From Phoronis australis (Eukaryota; Phoronida; Phoronidae): 64,000 nt of DNA. The stretch spans positions 168,456 through 232,455 of the forward strand of contig NMRA01000639.1 in the NCBI GenBank assembly GCA_002633005.1, written 5' to 3'. Both the position numbers and the translations under genes were made by a program. Within the stretch, counting starts at the first letter, position 1. Every line of letters starts with the position of its first letter. The notes beneath the pieces were generated by a model, which had not been told where the DNA came from, ran no database searches, and saw only the letters and a program-made list of their open reading frames with translations. This document shows, piece after piece, positions 1 through 10,000 of the stretch.

Positions 1-1063
1 ATCGAAAAAATACTAATCAGCTGTCACCTGGAAAACGTAAAATAATAGCCACTAATTTGGCGTTTCTGGTTCAATAATTCATGAAATAAAAACCCAACGT
101 CATCGACGTCATTAAATAGAAGGCAGAAATTCTATCCTGCGTTGATCCTGATAACTGCAAATCTCTCTAAGTGCAAACTCTCACAACAAACAAACAGCCA
201 CGAGAAATAGTGGCTTGATATCACCTACAGCACCGAATACATTCATGCTAAGTTGTCCTCACTTCGTAACTCAAATGCCTGACTGGACAGACATTACGGA
301 CTACGTATATAGGGTGCTGGTATGCCGTATTGAAGTGCTGCGAAAACAACTTTCCGTTGTTACCCCCTTACGTCACCATAAATCCATCAGTGCTGTGAAC
401 ACTGCGACCAGTGGTCAGTTGTTCACGTGTGTTGCGTTTTGCACTGCGAGTTTGTTGCGAAAATGGCGAGATCGCTCAAATCTTCGCGATATCTTTGCAC
501 GCATTATAAGTCTACGAGATCCCACTAGCTATTTTCGCGCTTGTGTCGCATATACGAGGTGCATCCTTAATTTATTGTGATCCATGCTGTGGATTAGATG
601 CCTGTTCATCCGGTGTTGTGAACCGGGAATGCGACTCCGCTCAGTTGATCAAGTTATTTTTGGTCCCGTCGCTGGGCATGGATTGTTTGTACACTCTATC
701 ACAGTGCTAAATGCAGTATAGGTGGCGCTGTGTCAGAGGGTAGGATTGTTGTTCCTCCTTGTTGTTGTAACTGTAACAACAATCGCCTCGACACATTCAG
801 TATATTTTATTTCAAAAACAACACTTTGATCTTAACTTGCAAAGTTGCGTGTAACAATTATTAAAACTCCTATCTGGGAAGTTGAAATATTTTAACAAAA
901 ATTTTGTAAAGTGTGCGAATGGGACTTCTACGCTTTTCAAAACTGAGGCTTTGAATTTCTTCTGTTCCTATTATTTTTATTCATTTTTGCAAATCTATAC
1001 ATGCTGCCGCGAGTCTCATTAAAGTGGTGCTACAATAACAGAACCATTTCCTTTTGTTTTCAG
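1..1063. other. Upstream region of the SERTA gene; no convincing gene
   Basis: This stretch holds no recognised coding sequence. A CRE-like motif (CGACGTCA) lies near 104-111, and the part around 215-700 has more CpG than the rest of the region, as expected near a promoter. A polypyrimidine tract followed by CAG ends at 1063 and is the likely acceptor of a 5' UTR intron of the SERTA gene. The matching 5' exon was not found. Confidence 0.4.
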
Positions 1064-1098
1064 AACACCAGTCTACAAAGGTAACGGACGAACCCACG

Positions 1099-1653
1099 AT
1101 GCTGAAGCATGTCTCCGTAGTGTCGCATAAACGGAAGTTGGACTTCGAGGAGTTGCGCATTCCTGACGAGCCACCGCGTAAAATTTCAATGCGCGATAAT
1201 ACTCCGAAACAACGTCGTGACGAAAAGAAACGCATCTTGAGAATGTCGGTGCAAAAACTGAAACGAATGGACGATCCGGAAGTAGCTTTACACCGTGCTG
1301 TGCTTATAAACAATACTGTGAAGAGAATGCAGAGAGAGATCAAAGAAGAGAAAAGGAAACAGCTGTATGGAGAAAGTGTAGAAAATACCACATTTCCTCG
1401 GCGAATCACGCGTGATTGTCAATTCGACAGAGACCTATTGTTTGATAGCCAAAACACACCAACCTTACCTTTACATAGTCCCTGGCTAGAGTACAGCGAC
1501 TACCGCCAGTACGCCGAGCGCCTTGCCGATGATGGATACTCTCTGCCCATTTTCCCAGGACTTCTCGTTGACACGGAGAAAAGTGACTCTTATAAGTCTC
1601 ATTCTATAGACTGCACGTTAAATACATTAATAAGTGCATTTTCAGATTCCTAA
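1099..1653 (+). CDS. SERTA-domain protein (SERTAD/CDCA4-like)
   Basis: Encodes 184 residues in one coding exon. Residues about 42-83 match the SERTA domain: a basic start, then ILRMSVQKLKRM, a hydrophobic HRAVLINNTVKRMQ helix and a charged tail. A basic KRKLDFEE motif at 11-18 resembles the N-terminal nuclear/cyclin-binding region of the family. The acidic, hydrophobic C-terminus ending in LNTLISAFSDS resembles the family's transactivation tail. Known members (SERTAD1-4, CDCA4, fly Taranis) are nuclear cofactors acting with E2F/DP, PHD-bromodomain proteins or cyclin-dependent kinases. The start chosen is the first in-frame ATG after a good splice acceptor (tract ending in CAG at 1061-1063), giving a 5' UTR intron and an undivided coding exon, as in vertebrate SERTAD genes. 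The family call is firm; which paralogue it is cannot be told. Confidence 0.85.
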   Translation: MLKHVSVVSHKRKLDFEELRIPDEPPRKISMRDNTPKQRRDEKKRILRMSVQKLKRMDDPEVALHRAVLINNTVKRMQREIKEEKRKQLYGESVENTTFPRRITRDCQFDRDLLFDSQNTPTLPLHSPWLEYSDYRQYAERLADDGYSLPIFPGLLVDTEKSDSYKSHSIDCTLNTLISAFSDS

Positions 1654-1997
1654 CTTAAAATGGACCTATTTATTTAATAACCCTTTACTTCACGAGATCA
1701 CGTGATTTCAGGATAGTCCTGCAAATAAGACTTCCATCCAGCTCATGTCTGACAATTCACTCGTGGAAGACTATTTGAAGCCGTTTGAATAACGCATCAA
1801 ATATAATCTCCAGGTTCGGTGTAATGCAATTTTTTGTAGACCCTTGAGCTCCAAATATCCTCGTGTTGGGCATTGATGTGTGTGTCTATGACACCTCTCG
1901 TGGCCGATTCTGGGGACCATCTCACAAAGGGGCGCTGAAGTCATGCATATTTCACGAGATCATAATTATTTTGTTGATAATCATAAATTGTGTATTT

Positions 1998-2003
1998 AAT
2001 AAA
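1998..2003 (+). terminator. Polyadenylation signal of the SERTA gene
   Basis: AATAAA lies 345 bases after the stop codon of the SERTA gene, in an AT-rich 3' flank. It is the first canonical hexamer seen downstream on this strand. Confidence 0.45.
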
Positions 2004-5000
2004 TTATGTTTTGGTATGCACTGACTTTAAACACCAGCAACTGCGCACAGGATGTTCCATTTAGGAGAATTGAAATGTACGCATGCAGCGGCATTTCGGG
2101 GTCAAATTTAAACTAAAATAGAACGACTGCTGGGGAGTAAAGCGATCGTAAAAATATCATCTCGTTTCCGTTTTAGGCGACCAGATATTCCAAGAAAATC
2201 ACAAAATTCACATTCTTTAATAGCCCCTCGTGCAAAAGGGGAACATTTTGAAAATAATTCCCGACAGCATTTTGGAGAACAGTGCACACATCATACAGTA
2301 GTATATGAAAGTTTCCTATGAATCGGATCCGAAGTTAACCAAATTTGGCTATTTTTCTAAAGTCTTACATACCTTTAAACTCCATTTGTCCCCTAAAGCC
2401 ATCAAGACATAAAATCTAGTCCCACAAACGTGCTGAAACAGCGCAAGATTACGTACACCGCTCACAGATGTGAATATCGGGTTATACAGAGTTCAGGTGA
2501 AAAGGATGCTGCAAGGGACTTATACAATATCCGAGGGTTGCTTGGGCAAACGTTAGACAAGGCTAGGTAGTAAAAAAAAACGTCAGTTACCGATATTTCA
2601 CCCCACCGTCCACCATCAAATTTTCCGGAGTACCCCCGAAAAACAAAAATCAGTAAGGAACAGGAAACGTTTTAAATATAACATTTTGTGACAGGACTCA
2701 TTCGAACGCTTTTAAAACAAATTGAAGGAAAAATTTACATTTCTATTATGTAAACGCGTAACATTCTTTTCGTGGTTTAAACTTTGGAAGAACATTTGAG
2801 TAGAAATTGGAAAGGTCCAAAATAAATTCGATTTATTCATCGAAAAAGATAGTTTGGGAAAATGAAATCATTACGTCAAAACTCTTTACAAGGTAAATCT
2901 AATGATTTACTTTTACCTAGCTAATCTGTGCAATGAACAATTAACTCACTCAGCACGAGTGCTAGCGAGAACAATGGCTCCGCGATCTACGCTGATGACA
3001 TTGATTACGTCTGGCGATGTTTAGTGACAAAGTTAATGTCTTTATTCTCGACCTGATGAATTATTCAGTAACAAATGAAGAGACGCCATTGTCTAGTCGC
3101 ATCGGCTGCGGCCTGGTGCAGGCGCGTGCACGTCTTCAAGAGACAAAAGTCACAGTTTGCCGACGTGAAAAAATACACCTGTAGCAAAAACTCGCCGGTG
3201 ACGAGATAAGTGACGTGCGTGTACAGACACTAGTGATTATTACAACAATCTATTTACATTAGTTGTACATCAGTTAATTTTTCTTGATGTGAAGCAGGGA
3301 CACAAAACTGAGACACGATTAGGCAAAAAGCATTAGATTGTTGCGTCTGGTCTCTACACCGACCCATTTGAGACTCACCGCACCATGATTTCAGCCAAGA
3401 TCTCATTTTTTTTTCTGAAAAACTGCACAAAGGCACGTAAGCAAGGTTTGAAACGACGCGTTTTGCAACGCAAAAAAGTAAAAGATCTTACATAGTTTTT
3501 GCACATTTCAGATGGATTTTCGTTTTTGAGAAAGTGAATAGTGCACAGCCGAATGGATTTTCAAAAAACACCGAATCAATTATGCTTTTTTGTCCTTAAA
3601 AGTTGTGGTCCAAGTCACACAGCGAGGCACTGCGAAAGCCTCAAGCAGATATCTTCAGTTACTTTTGAACGTCTGTATGCTCCCTGGTAGCAGAAATTAC
3701 ACGGATTTGTCATTTGCATCGACTTCTGCGTCCGCAAACAGGCGAGGCCAGAATCCCCGGGCACTATAGTGCACAACGCTAAGCCAGTGAGTCACAAAAT
3801 GTAATAAACAAATCAGTCAATCGAAGGTTTTTGAAAATCTACACATTTTCAAGAATGAGTGATTCCAGATATATGTAGGACACAAAAAGTAACCGAAATC
3901 GGTGTTCGAATCATAAAATTGGTACACTATATAACTGAGTTTACCCACATCAAAATTAAATCGACTTCAGCTACTTGACTGATAAGGAAAATAGTCCGCG
4001 CTCCATTATCTTCACCCGATTAAACGTGTGCTATAAGCAACACAAAAGATATGGAAATGAGCTATCTGGACTCGCTGAATAATGAGTCCATCCAAGCGGG
4101 TATATAATTCAATACAAAATTGCAAACCATTCTTCGAAATTTTCCGGTACGAACGAGGCTAGGACTTAGCAGACATACCAAATACGGGCATTCGCATGTC
4201 AAATACGCGATTCGCACGGAAAATTTAAGTGGCTTGTCAAACAGTTAGGGAGTGGGCGGTTACGAAAGCGGAGGTTAGAATACGCCACCAGAGTGGAAAG
4301 AGGGTATTGACACGAGAAGCAAATTAGACGATTTTACAGCAAAAATTGTCTACCAGGGGAAAAATGGGTATCGATTTACTTCGTTTTCGTACCTCTACAC
4401 GTCACATAAGAATAGAAAGATTCCGATTTTCCATCTAAAGCTTACTCTACCTGTGAGAATGTACATTGTCAAACTGAGAGCACCAAGACAGGTTAAGATT
4501 TTGTTGGGCACCAAGAGACGGCTGGAATACTACAGGGTTAGACAGCATTCCAGATTTGTAGAGTCTTGTGACCATTCGGGGAGAGGAAAGTTCCAGAAAT
4601 TTCACAAACTGAACATAACTTTGTCATGAGATTACGTAAGGAAATCACGGAGTGGTGAATGTTCGCAATTTTGGATCTGACAGTAGAATCATTTTGAACC
4701 TCAGGGTATGTGACCAAAAGGTGAATACGGCTTGATGGAGTGAGGGTCATTGAAATGAAGATCTTTCTGTATTGCATTCTGTTTAATTACCCCTCAGTTT
4801 TCAACTATGTAATATTTAATTGAAGCAACACTTATCTTCAGTAATTCTAATGAAAATTGATACAAGATAAATTCTCACAAGTCATTTAAATATTGCTTCA
4901 ATAGACATTCATAAAGAGGTCCTCCTATGAATCTTAAATAATTCAAGCTGGTCTCCAGGAGGGACTAAAACATTCACTCAATAAACAATTGAAGTACTGA

Positions 5001-5198
5001 AAAGACTTAATCAAGCGCAAACCTTGTCTAATGTGAATGATGATGGTAATGTCGATGATGTTAGTGATTAAAGGTTACAGACTAGGTGGTATTCCACAAA
5101 GAAAATTGCAACACTGCATTTTCCGTATTTTAAACTTTCCAATCCATTCATTAATTTAAAACAATTATTTAGATTTTTAGTAAAACCATTGACTAAGG
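2004..5198. other. Intergenic region between two tail-to-tail genes
   Basis: No coding sequence or RNA gene is recognised here. It contains one copy (about 2221-2390) of a diverged dispersed repeat also seen near 20.02-20.19 kb. The 3' UTR of the minus-strand pseudokinase gene must lie at its right end. Confidence 0.4.
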
Positions 5199-6485
5199 TC
5201 AAATAGTTGACTTCTCATCACTGTCATCAAAGTTCATGTGACTTTTTAACCTCATTTTAATGGAAGACGGCAAACACAAAGAGTCAGCGCCATCTGATGA
5301 GCCAAGGAGACATGAAATGCGATGTACACAGCTATCTTGTAAAGAGTGTACTTTAAGTGGATGGGTCATTTCCATGTCAATGACCTCCCTATAAAACATT
5401 GCTCTCCATTCTCTGTAGTTAAGATACAGGGCATCGATGGACTTGGGTGAGAATACAAACGAGGGTTGGGGTGTGCGTGTACCAGTACAGTTCCACATGT
5501 TCACGTAAGGATGGTTCAGAGCTTCTTCCACACTATATCGTTCACTGGCGTCAAGAACAAGCAAGCGCGACAGTAAATCCATTCCGCTATCTTCATTCCA
5601 CGCGTCTGGATAATTGATGTCAGGAGATGGAAAGCAGTCCTCTGGAAAATTATCCTTGAGCACTCCGAATTCGTCATCATCAAAAGAATCAAATACTTCC
5701 TTGAACTTCAGTGTTCGACTAAACTTTTTCACGAATGTCTCACCAGGCTTTTCGCAGATATCAAGCATTTGAGCAAACAGTACTGTTTGGTCTGTATTAA
5801 TTGAGAATAAATTTGTTCTCAAGAGAAGCTCGCCAAAAAGACAGCCAACAGTCCAACTGTCAGTTTTGGGATCAAAACAGTAATTACTAAGCAGACACTC
5901 GGGAGAATTGTAGGCCGATACTTGTGGTATCAGAGGGTTGGCTATCAGTTTGAGGGAGACATCGTTGTCATAGCTCTGTACAAAATCCATCAGCACATTC
6001 CCACTGTTGAGCGTTCTTAGCACAATGCCATTGGCATGCAAGAATGACAATGCTGTCAGAATTTGATGCACAATTTGCGACAGCATACGGTGGGACGAAG
6101 CCATGTGCATACTGATGGAGATATACTGCAGGCAGCTGTCCATAGACTCGCAGATCAAATAAAAGCTGGCAAACTGTGTAAAGCTCTCCTCAACTGTGTA
6201 ACAATAGAGAAGACGTGCGATATTTGGATGGTTCAAATGTTTACGCAACTGCATAAGTTTCCATGTCTGTTTCAACCAACGCACATCCTTAGCAATGGTG
6301 TATCGGTGGATAGCGACCTTCCGTCCACTCGTGGTGTCTATGGCGGACACGCCCACAACGCCATAGTCCAGACTGATAACATGCAGCTTCTTGTATCGCA
6401 ACGGCACAGAAAAGGGGATACGCCTATCTACGCTAGAGCTGTACCCAGTCAGGAAGGTCGTATACAAAGTACCACTCTTCTCCAT
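5199..6485 (-). CDS. JNK-like (MAPK family) pseudokinase
   Basis: A single uninterrupted coding exon of 428 residues with a MAPK fold closest to JNK. The C-lobe is clear: FPEDCFPSPD (280-289), LLSRLLVLDASERYSVEEAL (304-323, compare JNK [20 protein letters not shown]), NHPYVNMW (324-331) and the C-terminal helix EWRAMFYREVIDME (359-372, compare EWKELIYKEVMDLE). Catalytic residues are lost: VAIK reads VAIH (His60), HRDLKPSN reads LRTLNSGN (156-163, Asp to Thr158), DFG reads ANP (182-184), and the Gly-rich loop is degenerate. From DFG to APE only 15 residues remain against 27 in JNK, so the TPY phosphorylation motif is gone; APE reads SPE. The structural DxWxxG motif (DSWTVG) is kept. ATG at 6485 follows a splice acceptor (AG at 6490-6491), so a 5' UTR intron is likely. 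The open frame suggests a retained scaffold or decoy role; that is inference. Confidence 0.85.
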   Translation of the reverse strand: MEKSGTLYTTFLTGYSSSVDRRIPFSVPLRYKKLHVISLDYGVVGVSAIDTTSGRKVAIHRYTIAKDVRWLKQTWKLMQLRKHLNHPNIARLLYCYTVEESFTQFASFYLICESMDSCLQYISISMHMASSHRMLSQIVHQILTALSFLHANGIVLRTLNSGNVLMDFVQSYDNDVSLKLIANPLIPQVSAYNSPECLLSNYCFDPKTDSWTVGCLFGELLLRTNLFSINTDQTVLFAQMLDICEKPGETFVKKFSRTLKFKEVFDSFDDDEFGVLKDNFPEDCFPSPDINYPDAWNEDSGMDLLSRLLVLDASERYSVEEALNHPYVNMWNCTGTRTPQPSFVFSPKSIDALYLNYREWRAMFYREVIDMEMTHPLKVHSLQDSCVHRISCLLGSSDGADSLCLPSSIKMRLKSHMNFDDSDEKSTI

Positions 6486-6492
6486 TTTTCTG

Positions 6493-7060
6493 GAAAATTT
6501 CAAAATGTAGGATTATGAAAAGGGCAAGTAGCCCCACTTTGACAATAGGTGGCGGGCCATGCAGGTCATGAATAACCTTTGGTAAATCAATAAATACGAT
6601 ACCAATTAGTTGAACCATCACCAATAAAATTTGTGCGTTTTCTTAGTACTAGAATATTAGCTTATCTTTTTATAGCTATTGTGAAATTCATACAGTAAAA
6701 TTAGAACTGCATGTAGTAATTGATATGTGTGTCCTTTATATAAACTGTTCGATCTTTTATTACCAAATAAAAACTCTGTAAAAGGTATAATAATATTTCT
6801 CAACCATTCGTGTTTTAACAAACTATGGTAACTCTCCACTTAACTAACATTATCATCTTTCTATTTTTCAAAAGCTGATTACTATACTTCAAATTAAGAA
6901 AAAATTATCAAACGTTGTTTTACTCAATACAAACTATACTAGCAATAGTCAGACTAAAATCTTCTTACTTCTTGTTTTTATGGAGACATTTGACAAAACA
7001 GAATTTCACTTGTTGGCCATTTTATATGCTAAACAAAATAAAAAATGTAATGTACCTTGA
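6493..7060. other. 5' UTR intron start of the pseudokinase gene and 3' flank of CEBPZOS-like gene
   Basis: AT-rich, without a recognised coding segment. It probably contains the intron upstream of the pseudokinase coding exon and the 3' UTR of the CEBPZOS-like gene on the same strand. Confidence 0.35.
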
Positions 7061-10000
7061 CTATTTCTTGGGATTTTGATCAGCGCTCCAAACTAATTGA
7101 TCGAACTTCTTTACGTGATCATATCCAGTCCTGTTAGCCAACCAGTAATACCCTGAAACATTAAAATAACTGTTTTTATTTTTATTTCAGCAATTCGCAA
7201 TAGCTTTGTGACTTAATTATAGCTGACAATGTTGTGTATTTAAGACCAGCCTCATGATGGATTCGAATTTTCGACCTCGGCGGACTATCGTAGTCTTGTC
7301 ATTTTGTTGGTAGCGCCGAAAGCCAATGCGTCAAGTATCTGAACATTTAACAGATAAAGTCATCACTTCAGTTTCAGTTAAATACACCAAATGACTGCAA
7401 GCCGGTATCGGGAATCCGCGATTTCTAATAACAACACAAAAACAGAATTTTGCTGTTTTACAGCTCTGGTCAAATCGAAGTCTATAGAACCAAACAATAA
7501 TAAAATCTCAAAAAACATTTTTCATCCCAAAACCACAAGTGTCCCTTAAGTTATCATGATCTTATAAAAATTTGTTGAAAGTGAAATAAGAAATTTAACA
7601 AATGAATTGAAAACTCACGCCGACAAGCATTCAACCATAACTTTTTATTCATTATAAACAGGGCTCGATTTGGTGACCCGCAAGTCGCCAATGCGACCTC
7701 ACACCTCAGATTTTGTTTGGCATCCTAGTAAAAATCCCAGGTGGCTAAGAAGCCATCGTGCTACATCTGAGCATGTATTCTAAATACTAAAGGAAGTGAA
7801 CAGATGGAAATCGGAATCGTTCGGAAAAAATGTGAGGACCCGATCGCTTCGGAATCCTCAGGTTGCAAGAGGCGAGCCTGTGCATGGAACATTGTGCCTG
7901 AGAGGAAGACATAGGTCGTTAACGAGCATACAAGACACTCTGAATATTCCATTTAAGTAAAAACAAAAAAAAAAACGCCAGATGATTTTGGGTACACCGG
8001 CGACATCTGCTGAGTTCACCAGTTCACTACTTTATCGTGTCAGTAACAATCACCAAGCTAATTCAGTCAGTATAAACTGTAAAGAGCCTGTAAAGGAACA
8101 TTAAAGAGTCATTGGCCATTCAGGACCAGCACGCTTCTGGTGCTCTGAATAACATGCAGAGCTCAGTGACCCTACAGCTATGGTGACGACCTATTTACTA
8201 TTTCCTGTCATTGTTGCTACACTCATTTCACTTCATGGATGTAACTTGACTCGTATGTCGACACTTGATGTCTTATTGCTTATAACCTGATGATGTCTAA
8301 TGAATACACGGAATGTCGAATCAATATGAACTTTTTCATTTGTGTTGCGATTGTCTGTTTTTTGATCCTATTATGGCCAAAAACTGATGTCATAAACAAC
8401 TTATTTATTTCGTTTTCAGCTCCTGCCACCGAGATTTGGCGACCTCAGTTTTGGTTTGGCGACCTGGGAATTTTAACAGGTTGCATTTGGTGAGATGACA
8501 TTAAGATAAGCGCTAAGCCCAGATAAAGCATTTTTACCTTCTAAAACTTTTGGATGGTGGTGATGAAGGTATTTTCTGTGTTCTATAATAAAATAAAATA
8601 AAATAAAAATACCTCATAAACAAATCATCACAAGCAATAAAATTATCATGCTCAATATGTACATCAGTAAGGAAACAACAAAGAGATATAAATGCAAAAA
8701 TAACATAATTAAATGAAACTGAATACATGGGTCATTTCCATGAGAACTCAACAAGAGGGTGTACATACACCCAAACAAAACAACGAGGGTGTGCATCTTC
8801 ACTTAGGGTGAAAGTGTTTTTGATAGTTCACCTTGGGTTATTAAGAACACATCAAAAATTAGTTATCAGTTCTTCACTAGTTTGAAATATTGGCATGTAA
8901 AAATGGAGGGTCGTGCCTTTCCCTCCATGAATGTGATGGTAATTTTTGATTTTGACAATTTCACGTCTTCAATATTACTTAAAGCTGCATTCCCCTCATT
9001 TAGTTGAGATAAAATCAATCCCATAATATTCCATTATGATACAATTCCATTTACGTTACCAGTAAGAACTTCTAGAGCGTCAATAAAGCAACCCGAGAAA
9101 CCATAATGACTCAAGAAAATGCTTCATGGTTCGTTGGCCGACCCTGAATCGAAAATGGTGCATTTCCTAGGATCACATTGGCAACAGAAATGGAATCCTA
9201 TCACGGTGAGGGATTATACGAGATAGATTGTATGGGAGTACAAGACCTGGTTCCATTTTTGTTTTTTAGCCAGCTAAATGGGACAAAATGCACCATTAAT
9301 TCATCACACTAAAACTTTTAATATTAGGTAAGTGGATATTATTTTTTTCAATTGCGACATCAGAATCATCTTATCTCACAGCATGTACAAATACAGTGAC
9401 TTCAAGATTATTTAATCACCAGATATATAACTTCCTTTTCTGTATGTTACACTGTGAGCTACATGAAGCATGGCTCCAAAAAGAGCTTCTACTGGGCAAA
9501 ACAGGCTATGAGTGGGCAATTATCAAACCAACGTGATTTTATTCACACATTTGTGCATGTCTTACAAGGACAAAGTAAAATCTAGTTGTTTTGGATCTGC
9601 TTCAAAGAAAAGTTTAACTTTCATTATAAGGCAATTTGCCAAAAACATGATTTGTGCAGTTACATTGTGTTATTGTTTCTACTAACGCTATGTACTGCCA
9701 CTTGATTCATGCCCGATGACAACAAATACCTTTCATTCTGTTGCATTTCAAGTCTATATCATAGCTGTATCAAGGATAGTTCTTCAACTCTTAGGAGCGC
9801 CACCTATTGGCTGAAGCCTAAACCTGCACAACTGCACCATTAGGGTATGATTCAACAGGATACTAGGACTTTCTTTTAAATACTTTGCATTAATGAGGCT
9901 AGTCTGGTCAATGCTTGCCAGGCTCTTTTGAAGTACATTTGACTTTCGCTAGTTGGAACTGGCTGCGGACAACAGGTGGCACTGATAAACATTAGTCAGT

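Noticed and set aside
215-580. 121-codon plus-strand frame upstream of the SERTA gene
   Set aside because: No motif or homology; it lies in a CpG-richer promoter-like region where stop codons are rarer.
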